From Butyriboletus loyo (taxonomy: Eukaryota; Basidiomycota; Agaricomycetes; Boletales; Boletaceae): 17,105 nucleotides of DNA. Below, piece by piece: positions 9,652 through 16,700 of this stretch. The position numbers and the translations under genes were made by a program. Numbering within the stretch: the first letter of the stretch is position 1; the number at the start of each line of letters is the position of its first letter. The DNA lies in contig JBBPSI010000382.1 of assembly GCA_038093515.1 (NCBI GenBank), forward strand, positions 1 to 17,105, given 5' to 3'. A model generated the notes under the pieces. It made no database searches. It was not told where the DNA came from and saw only the letters and a program-made list of their open reading frames with translations.

Positions 9652-10078
9652 TGTTATGCTGGGTGCTAACAGCTAGAACTCTGAGGCGGCACTCTGAAGT
9701 AGCTGCAGGACTCAGGAGGCAATTCTGAGCTGGGTCTCAGACTATGTTTTAGTGCACACACTAAGAGTCTGGAGTGGAAACTAATTGCTAGCAGTGAACT
9801 GCGTAGAACTAGATAAAGTACATCCAAGTAAAGACTGGGTTCTTATACTACTGGGGTCTGCGCACAGACCATGCTCTCAATTGGGTCATGAGAGCCAAAG
9901 GACAAATGTGGAAGGAATACTCTAGAAGCTTCTTGAGTATGAAGGAAACGGCATCCGTGCATGGGAAGTGATGACTAATCAGATCGGTTCATACCATTCA
10001 AAGGGAACTAGTGAAGCACTAGGAGAAAACTGTAGTCCAAATGGTAATGGGGAGAAAAAGTAGACCACTACCATAATA
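9652..10078 (-). repeat. 5' LTR of chromovirus B copy 1
   Basis: It is 427 bp, TGTTATGCTGGG...CCATAATA; the last bases should be CCATAACA, one C to T change spoils the end. The target duplicate AATCC follows at 10079-10083. With a start at 9814 the transcript-side R-U5 is about 163 bases and U3 about 264. Confidence 0.93.
9805..9870 (-). promoter_or_regulatory. LTR B promoter: palindrome, TATA box and inferred transcript start
   Basis: Reading the minus strand: a near-perfect 16-bp palindrome (9870-9855; exact in two other copies as GGTCTGTGCACAGACC), a TATA box TATAAG (9847 to 9842), and 33 bases after the TATA start the sequence ATCTAGTTCT (9814 to 9805), which is complementary to the primer-binding site. 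The 32-33 base spacing and all three motifs recur in the LTRs at 1051 and 12051. The start site itself is inferred. Confidence 0.6.
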
Positions 10079-10083
10079 AATCC

Positions 10084-10218
10084 TAGGTGGTGGATGTATG
10101 AAATAAGGTACCCACCTTTGGCCCTCTATTGGCCCAGGAATCAGGTAATATGGATAAGGTTTGATGGAATGTCAGCTATTTTAAAATGACAGGTCATGCA
10201 GACAGTTTTTTGACTTTA
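10084..10218 (+). repeat. Left terminal inverted repeat of the Tc1-type element, inner 135 bp
   Basis: It continues the repeat broken at 2198. With the outer 80 bp it gives 215 bp, equal in length to the right repeat (11378-11592), with about 8 differences. Its inner end (10195-10213) carries GACAGTTTTTTGA, an inverted version of the outer-end motif TCAAAAAACTGTC. Confidence 0.9.
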
Positions 10219-10233
10219 CAAAAATCCAACTAT

Positions 10234-11231
10234 CTAGTATTTGGTATGAGCTCCCTTGGCCTTGATAACTGCTTCAACTCTTCTAGGCATGTTTTCTATC
10301 CATTTGTGACACTGTTCCACATAAATATTCCCCCACTCTACCACCACCCTTTCCCATAATTGATGAATTCCTGTAGGAGCATTATTATAAGCTGAGAGAC
10401 ATCTTTTGAGGTGATTCCAAGTGTGTTCAATGGGGTTGAGGTCTGGAGATTGTGCAGGCCAATCCAGAAGCTTGATTTCTTGCTCCCCAAACCAATTCTG
10501 GGCTCTTAGGTATGTTTGGGATCATTATTCTGCTGAAAAATGATATCATGTTGAGAAATTCCAGATTTCTCCATGTGTTATAGCAATTCTTCCTCTAGAA
10601 TTTACACATACAGTTCACCATCCATCCTCCCCTTAACCTCACTTAAAGCCCCCACTCCATTGAACCATATATCATTAGGAAATTTGCTCCAAACTTGACT
10701 GTACCTTTAACCTCTCTGGCAGTTAGGCCCTTTCTCTTCTTTTTCCACACATACACTCCTGTTCATCTGACCCAATTCTATTTATTTTTGTCTCATCTGA
10801 CCAAATAATCCTCTTCCAGTCCTTATTGATACTTGAGAGCAAAGGCAAATCATCTTTTTCTAGGGCCAATTGGAAGAAGACATTTCTTCTTCTTCTTCAT
10901 CACAGCCTTTAAATGCACCCTCCTTGAGGTCTTTTCTCACTGTATGTGAGGGGATGGGAGGTTCAATGATGGAATTGATGAAATTTGTAGCCTGGACTGC
11001 ATTTTTGGCCTTGCCAGTAATGATTTGCTGGACAATAGCACATTTGTTGGTAGGAGTAAGCTTAGAAGGACAGCCAGCATGAAGCTTCTCCTTGTCAGGT
11101 TGGATCTCTTGGAGTACCCTAGCCACAGTAGACTTCCCTAGGCCAGTCTGGGAGGCAATCTTCCTAGTTGAAAGGCCAAGAGAGGAGAGAGAGATAATAT
11201 TTTGTCTTAGAGAGGTGGAAATGGATTTCAT
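10234..11231 (-). pseudogene. Tc1/mariner-family transposase (frameshifted)
   Basis: This DDE transposase would cut and paste the surrounding transposon. ATG at 11231 starts a helix-turn-helix DNA-binding part ('RQNIISLSSLGLSTRKIAS...GLGKSTVARVL'). After a frame change at a GAA run near 10900, the catalytic domain follows: first Asp in 'DWKRIIWSDETKINRIGSD' (10762-10823), second in 'FQQNNDPKHT' (about 10515-10540), and Glu in '[15 protein letters not shown]' (about 10430-10470). The C-terminus 'MPRRVEAVIKAKGAHTKY'-type end stops at TAG 10234-10236. Several indels and stops in the middle make it inactive. Full length would be near 330 residues, normal for Tc1. I see nothing else in this stretch. 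Confidence 0.9.
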
Positions 11232-11266
11232 GGTGATGGTGAGAAAATAAACATAGGAGGATGGGG

Positions 11267-11274
11267 TTTATATA
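11267..11274 (-). promoter_or_regulatory. Possible TATA box of the transposase
   Basis: TATATAAA on the minus strand lies about 37 bases upstream of the transposase ATG (11231), between the gene and the right inverted repeat. The remaining 11275-11377 holds no feature I can recognise. Confidence 0.4.
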
Positions 11275-11377
11275 TGTTGGCTGACACTCAGTTACATAAA
11301 GGTGACATAATAGGACCCTTTATGGATGTATGTAATGATATTACAGCATCTAGGGTCTAATATATGTGATCAAAACT

Positions 11378-11592
11378 TAAAGTCAAACAACTGTCCGCAT
11401 GACCTGTCATTTTAAAATAGCTGACATTCCATCAAACCTTATCCATATTACCTGATTCCTGGGCCAATAGAAGGCCAAGAGTGGGTACCTTATTTCATAC
11501 ACCCACCACCTAGGGTTAGGATCAGGGGTTATTGCATTGAGTGATATTTAATGTAAAACATGCAAACATGTGGACAGTTTTTTGAGCCACTG
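11378..11592 (-). repeat. Right terminal inverted repeat of the Tc1-type element (215 bp)
   Basis: It is the reverse complement of 2119-2198 plus 10084-10218 with about 8 differences (about 96% identity by hand count). The outer end CAGTTTTTTGAGCCACTG is followed by the TA duplication. The inner end TAAAGTCAAACAACTGTC carries an inverted copy of the outer motif with one extra mismatch. Confidence 0.92.
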
Positions 11593-11594
11593 TA

Positions 11595-11837
11595 CTTAAT
11601 CTCTGTTTGCTTCTCTTCTTTCTGATCACCATTGGCTTCTTAGTCTAACCATGTATAGTAGTTTGTAACATGCACAGCTTGGTCTGTGTGCCATTCTGTA
11701 CAATATATAAAGGCCCATGGTTTAGGCTAAGTTCCCTTAGCTTTAACCACTTGTCTTGTTTGCTGGAAACAGTTGAGGGACTAAGGTACTTTGCTACATT
11801 CTATAACCTTTTCCAGCTCTTGTTTAGAGCTGCAACA
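11595..11837 (+). repeat. Element A 3' LTR, right part
   Basis: The sequence continues from 2118 across the TA target. It contains GCACAG-CTTGGT-CTGTG (11672-11688) and TATATAA (11704-11710), a plausible promoter followed by R-U5, and ends GCTGCAACA at 11837. The end was placed by AACA pairing with the TGTT start and by the switch to transposase coding sequence at 11838. Confidence 0.72.
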
Positions 11838-12050
11838 CTAGTGGAACCTTGTGTGACTTTATTTGGGTTTTACTCCAGAGATTGTAATACTTAGGTGACT
11901 TAGAATACTCTGCTAGCCTTCTTTTGAGAAGAAACCATAGGTGTTCTATGGGGTTGAGGTCTGGAGACTGAGCAGGCCACACCATGACCTCAAATCCATT
12001 GTCAGTAAACCACTCCTTGGCTCTCCTGCTGGTATGCTTGGGGTCATTAT
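11838..12050 (-). pseudogene. Fragment of a second, different Tc1/mariner transposase
   Basis: About 71 codons on the minus strand encode the C-terminal catalytic part: second Asp in '[14 protein letters not shown]' at the right edge and Glu in '[25 protein letters not shown]'. It differs clearly from the transposase at 10234-11231 ('EHTWNHLKRCLSAY'), so it is another family. It is truncated on both sides by retrotransposons: element A ends at 11837 and chromovirus B copy 2 starts at 12051. The missing parts should lie outside the window beyond those elements. It is the oldest layer visible. Confidence 0.88.
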
Positions 12051-12475
12051 TGTTACGCTGGGCGCTAACAATTGAACAGCGAGGAGGCACTCTGGAGTGG
12101 CCTCGAGACTCGGAAGACGATTCTGAGTGAGTCTCAGACTATGCCTTAGTGCGCACACTAAGAGTCTGGAATGATACTAATTGCTAGCAGTAGGCTGCGT
12201 AGAACTAGATACCGTACATGGTAGAAAGGCAGAGCCTTTATACTACTGGGGTCTGCGCACAGACCATGTCCCTAATCGAGCCGCGAGAAGGGATGTTACA
12301 AATGTGGAAGGAATACTCTAGAAGATTCCGGAGTATGAAGGAAAGCGCGTCCGTGCGCGAGAAATGATGACTAAGTACGAACGGTTGTTACCGTTCAACA
12401 GGGACTAGCAAAAGGCTAGGCGAATGTAAGAGTCCTAACGGTAGTGGAGAAAAGAAATAAAGTACTACCGTAACA
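12051..12475 (-). repeat. 3' LTR of chromovirus B copy 2
   Basis: It is 425 bp, TGTTACGCTGGG...ACCGTAACA. It keeps CG at many places where the LTRs of copy 1 have TG or CA. Promoter motifs on the minus strand: the palindrome-like GGTCTGCGCACAGACC (12250-12265), TATAAA (12242 to 12237) and, 32 bases on, ATCTAGTTCT (12210 to 12201). Confidence 0.93.
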
Positions 12476-12489
12476 TTACCCCCTTCCCA
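12476..12489 (-). other. Polypurine tract of chromovirus B copy 2
   Basis: TGGGAAGGGGGTAA on the minus strand directly precedes the 3' LTR, identical to copy 1 although the surrounding DNA has diverged. Confidence 0.75.
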
Positions 12490-12526
12490 TGGTGGAGACT
12501 CCGACTCCACAACTTGAATGGTCCCC

Positions 12527-13777
12527 TCACTGAGACTCCCCCTCGTTGACATCGTAGTCGTAAGCGTCGTCGGGATTGATATCTGCCCAGACGTCGTCCC
12601 GAAAGGCACAGTTTGCGACGATATGGCCAACGGCTCCGCAGAGGCCGCATATCCGTTCTGGACAAAATTCCTGTATATGGCCAGGGGCGATTCGATGGCA
12701 GAAGGGGCACGTGTAGTTGGGGCACTCCCTTCTGAAGTGGCCGACGGTCCCGCATTCAAAGCAAAGTTGCGGGCGGACGAGGCGAGGTCGAGCAGCGCTC
12801 TGGCTGGGATCAGGGGATCTGTCGTCGACGACGATAGGCGAATCACGAGTACCCCGACCGGGGAGGTAGGGGGGCGGGGGTCCGTACGAAGAGGAGTTAG
12901 AGCCACCAGCTGCGGCGGCGGCGGTGGCGGCGGGGGAGGTGACGCGAGGGATAAGTTGGATGGCGGGGGTGCCACGACGAGTGGACGGTTGGGGGGTGAC
13001 GGAGCGGAAGGCCCTGTTGGCAATTCTTCTTCCAGCGGCGGTGAGGGTGACCGATCCCGGGACAGATCCAGCCTGGAGAAGCGTCTGGCGAGGTTGGCGA
13101 CGCACAGTCCTAGGCGGTAGGGGGGAGTGTCGACGAGCGACCTGGGGCTCGTCGACGTCGGTCCGAAAGGACTCGAGGGACTCTCCAGTGGTCTCTCTGG
13201 ACGAGTCCGCTACCAGAGTGGTCGCAGGTGAATCTCTTGCGGGTGGCGCTGGAATAGGTAATGGCGGAGGAGATCCTTCCGTGGCAGGACGAGGAGGGGG
13301 ATTGGGGCCGCGAGCGGTGGGGCGCAAGAACCCGATGCGGTCGTTTGACTGAAAATAAAACTCCCTTTCTCTAGGGGCGAGGGCGACGAGGATGGGGCGC
13401 AAGACAGGCGCGAGGATGCCGGGGAGAAGTTGGTCGACTACGTAGCCGAACCCCTCCGCATGGAGAATGTCTAGGGTATACCCCCTGGCCTCCATCAAAG
13501 AGGTCTCCAGGGCGGTGGCATATACCGGCGGTTGGTTGTCGGGGCATAAACGGGTGTGGACGGTACGGGCGAGGGCATAGGAGCGGTAGAGGCTAGCGAG
13601 TGTACGGAGGACATAGTCCCCGGTGAAGTCCATACGCTGCTCCAGGGCGTAGGTGGCGACGGGATTTTCCAAGACGGCGGCGTAAAGAACGCGGCGGGAC
13701 GATACTGGGAGACGAGACGAGCGGACGGGGGGTTGAGCCGGAAGTGGGGCGTTGTTTTCTGCGGGAGGAATAGCCAT
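12527..13777 (-). CDS. ORF3 of chromovirus B: triple CCHC zinc-knuckle protein in env position
   Basis: An intact frame of 416 residues starts at ATG 13777, 10 bases after the pol stop and in a different frame from pol. Residues about 25-150 form a conserved, probably helical part ('LENPVATYALEQRMDFTGDY', 'LMEARGYTLDILHAEGFG'); about 150-330 are Pro/Ser/Thr-rich and low in structure; three zinc knuckles follow: C339-C342-H347-C352 and C377-C380-H385-C390 (both C-x2-C-x4-H-x4-C) flank a variant C357-C360-H367-C372 (C-x2-C-x6-H-x4-C). An acidic tail ends 'DYDVNEGESQ'. No signal peptide or membrane segment is seen, so it is not an envelope. CCHC fingers usually bind single-stranded nucleic acid; an RNA-packaging or chaperone role is inference. 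It is not the element's gag, which is upstream of pol in copy 1. Translation may depend on stop-restart after pol. Confidence 0.88.
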   Translation of the reverse strand: MAIPPAENNAPLPAQPPVRSSRLPVSSRRVLYAAVLENPVATYALEQRMDFTGDYVLRTLASLYRSYALARTVHTRLCPDNQPPVYATALETSLMEARGYTLDILHAEGFGYVVDQLLPGILAPVLRPILVALAPREREFYFQSNDRIGFLRPTARGPNPPPRPATEGSPPPLPIPAPPARDSPATTLVADSSRETTGESLESFRTDVDEPQVARRHSPLPPRTVRRQPRQTLLQAGSVPGSVTLTAAGRRIANRAFRSVTPQPSTRRGTPAIQLIPRVTSPAATAAAAAGGSNSSSYGPPPPYLPGRGTRDSPIVVDDRSPDPSQSAARPRLVRPQLCFECGTVGHFRRECPNYTCPFCHRIAPGHIQEFCPERICGLCGAVGHIVANCAFRDDVWADINPDDAYDYDVNEGESQ

Positions 13778-13787
13778 TTCGTTTGTT

Positions 13788-16700
13788 TTACTGGGAGGAT
13801 GGGGAAGGAAAATCCTTGGGATGGCGCAGCTTATAAGCTTTTAGCAGAGCCTGCGCATGGACCAGGTTCCCATTCGGTTCCCAGGTATTCTCCGCTGCGG
13901 AGTATCCTTTCCAGGATACCAGGAATTGACGGCGTCCCTTGGAGCCGCGATGCGATAAGATCCGATCGATCTCGTACTCTTCATCTCCGTCTATTTCTTC
14001 CGGAGGAGGGTTTGTGAAATTCGGGCCGTGTTCTGCAGTTTCGCGATAAGGAGTTAGGAGGGACGCATGGAAGACGTCATGGATCTTCCAGGTCGGTGGC
14101 AGTCGGAGCCTGTACGCCACAGGGGAGATTACCTGTGCAATCTCGAACGGTCCTTCCCTTCTTGGGGCGAGCTTCTTTGACGGGTACCTGAGTCGAAGGT
14201 TGCGCCCTTCCAACCAAACCTTATCGCCAGCCTTCCATGGACGGAACTTAGATTGGATCCGCTCCTTCATTAATCGCCGTGCCTTTTCGTGGGCTTCCAA
14301 AGCTTCCGTTCGGGCTCCCGTGAGTTCCGAGAGTCTGGACTCGAGGGCGGGGAGGAACGTCTTTCCGATTGGAGGATAAGATCTCGGCTCATATCCAACC
14401 ATCAGAGAGAACGGGGTCACATTGGTCGAGGAATGAGTCATCGAGTTGTGGGAGAATTCGGCCATGGGGAGGAGTTCGGCCCATCGTTCCGGGTGGCCAT
14501 CACAGAAGATCCTCAGGTATGTTTCCAGTTCCTGGTTGACTCGTTCGGTTTCGCCATCGGTCTGTGGGTGGTAGGCGGAGGAAAGGGCGAGGTCGTAGTC
14601 CAGGAGCCTTGCGAGTTCTCTGGCAAAGGCGGAGGCGAACTGAGGACCACGATCAGAGATGCAGCGGGAGTGTAGTCCAAAGCGAAGGAAAACCGTTTTG
14701 AAAAACAACTTGGCAATTCCTGCCGCATCGATGTCTTTGTTGCAAGGGGAATAAATTACCCCCTTCGTAAGCCCATGGTCTACCACGACCATGACAGAAT
14801 CATATCCCAGAGAGGGAGGGAGACCGGTGATGAGGTCGACCGACACCTGTTCGAAGGGGCGAGAGGCCACGCTGGCCAAGGGAGTGAGGGGAGGCACGGT
14901 GGGGTGCGTGTTAACCTTATGCGCCTGGCACACGGCGCAGCCAGAGACGAAACGGCGGACTAAATTAGCCATACCTGGCCACCAATAATCGCGTTGCACC
15001 ATGTTCTGGGTGCGGAATATACCACCGTGACCACCAGCAGGGCTTTCGTGCAAGGATCGGATGAGGCTCACTCCAGCGTTCATTTTGGGGAAGAGGGGGG
15101 AGTCTTCATAAAGAGCCTGCATGCACCGCTTAATCATGGGGTCGCCGGGGGTGGAGGCAGCGATTTTCTCGGCAAGAGCGATGTCAATCTTTCGAGCGAA
15201 GAGATTTTCTGGGAGGAGGGTCACTTCCTGGTTGTCGGCGGAAGTGTCAACGTCGTCACGGCGGGATAGGGCATCGGCCGGGCCCATCTGAGTACCCGGA
15301 ATGTGATGGAAGTGCAGGTCGAAATCCTGCAGGAACATAAGCCAGCGTGCTTGCCGGCGAGACAACTTGTTTGGTTGGCGGAAGTACGTGAGATTCTTGT
15401 GGTCGGTGAGAATCTCCACTTGGTGACCAGTACCGCGCAGGTAGTGGCGCCACTCTTCTAGTGCGTGGATGACCGCGAGCAACTCGCGATCATAGATATC
15501 GTAATTGCGCTCAGCGGGCGAGAGCGTCTTTGACAAGTAGGCACAAGGATGCAGGTCGCCATTGACATCCTTTTGCATGAGTACTGCTCCAGTAGCAGTG
15601 AGAGAGGCATCCGTCATCACGGCAAACGGCTTCGTGACATCGGGCATTGAGAGAACGGGTTGTCGTAAGAACGACTGTTTGATTGCTTGGAACGCCTGTT
15701 CGCAAGCCGGGGTCCAAGCCCATGGGGAGTTCTTCTTGGTCAGGTCGTGCAGTGGTTTTGCGATGTGGGAGAAGTCCTGTATGAACCTGCGGTAGAAATT
15801 GCAAAACCCGATGAAGGACCTTACTGCCTTCACCGAGGTCGGGGGGTTCCATTCGCGAATGGCTTTTAACTTGGTCGGGTCCATCTTGACCTGCCCTTCT
15901 CGGACCATCATCCCGAGGTATTCGACTTCCTCGGCATTGAACGAACATTTCTCCAGTTTGAGAAACAACTTGTGTTCGCGAAGTCGTTCCAGTACGCGGA
16001 TTGTTCGCGCCTCGTGTTCTTCGGAGGTGGCTGAGTGGATCAAGAGGTCGTCCATGTAGATGATCAACCATCCTTCTGCCATGAGGTCGCCGAAGATGTG
16101 GTCCATTAAAGCTTGGAACGTTGCTGGGGAGTTGCAGAGGCCAAAGAACATCACGGTGGGTTCGAACAGCCCTTGGGGGGTGATGAAGGCCGCTTTCCAG
16201 CGGTCGTTCGGCTTGATGAGGACGTTATTGTATCCCCAGCGTATATCCATCTTGGTGAAAATCTTGGAACCTTTGAGGCGGTCTACGAGGTCGGAGATGA
16301 GGGGGAGAGGGTAGGCGTTTTTGACCGTATGGGAGTTCAGGTACCGATAGTCCTGGCAGGGGCGTAGCGAGCCATCTTTCTTGGATACAAAGAAGAAAGG
16401 GGCAGCTTGGGGGGACTTGGAGGGAGTGATCTTTCCCGACTTGAGGTGTTCTTCGACAAACGCCTTACATGCCTCTGACTCCTTCGGGTTCAGAGGATAG
16501 ACCTTGGCGACTTTAGGTACGAAGTCTTTATCGAGGTCGATGGCGTGGTCGAAAGACCTGGACGGAGGTAACTCCTCGGTGTTCTTCTTGTCAAAAACGT
16601 CCGCGAAGGACTTGAACGGGGTTGGGAGAACTGCTTTCTCCTTGACTGCTTGGGCGGCGATTTCAGTCGCGATGGTTGCCTTTCTGACAGGGTAGGCGTC

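Larger units (their letters stand above)
2199..10078 (-). mobile_element. Chromovirus B copy 1: complete but decayed Ty3/gypsy element with an extra third gene
   Basis: Two 427-bp LTRs (2199-2625 and 9652-10078) bound a complete element of 7880 bp, including an 820-bp foreign solo LTR and its duplicated target. The 5-bp target AATCC is present on both sides (2194-2198, 10079-10083). Minus-strand order is 5' LTR, primer-binding site, gag, pol, ORF3, polypurine tract, 3' LTR. Gag and pol carry many stops and at least two frame changes, so the copy is inactive. The second copy (12051 onwards) matches it from protease to 3' LTR. Confidence 0.95.
2119..11592 (-). mobile_element. Tc1/mariner-type DNA transposon with 215-bp inverted repeats, split by a retrotransposon
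   Basis: Outer ends CAGTGGCTCAAAAAACTG (2119) and its reverse complement (ending 11592) are flanked by TA on each side (2117-2118, 11593-11594), the target duplication of the Tc1/mariner superfamily. Removing chromovirus B copy 1 with one duplicated target (2199-10083) leaves about 1589 bp, a normal length. It encodes one transposase on the minus strand (10234-11231), now frameshifted. It lies in the element A LTR, which continues on both sides. Confidence 0.93.
1..11837 (+). mobile_element. Element A: Ty3/gypsy chromovirus, 3' part, with nested insertions
   Basis: This is the 3' portion of a plus-strand LTR retrotransposon: end of pol (1-1928), a G-rich polypurine tract (1926-1937) and a 3' LTR that starts TGTTATAATAC at 1938 and resumes after a 9.5-kb DNA-transposon insertion, ending ...TGCAACA at 11837. 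The 5' LTR, gag, protease and RT lie left of the window. The 3' end abuts a Tc1-type transposase fragment (11838-12050), so the element apparently inserted in that older transposon; the expected duplication at the right end would be CTAGT (11838-11842), which needs the left flank to confirm. Its own sequence (without inserts) is AT-rich and decayed. Confidence 0.85.

Noticed and set aside
10887..10902. TTC/GAA microsatellite
   Set aside because: A short run within the transposase coding region; it probably explains the local frameshift and is not a feature of its own.
12527..13777. ORF3 taken as the gag of a neighbouring element in head-to-tail order
   Set aside because: It lies between pol and the polypurine tract/3' LTR in both copies, and a proper gag exists at 8288-9594 of copy 1.
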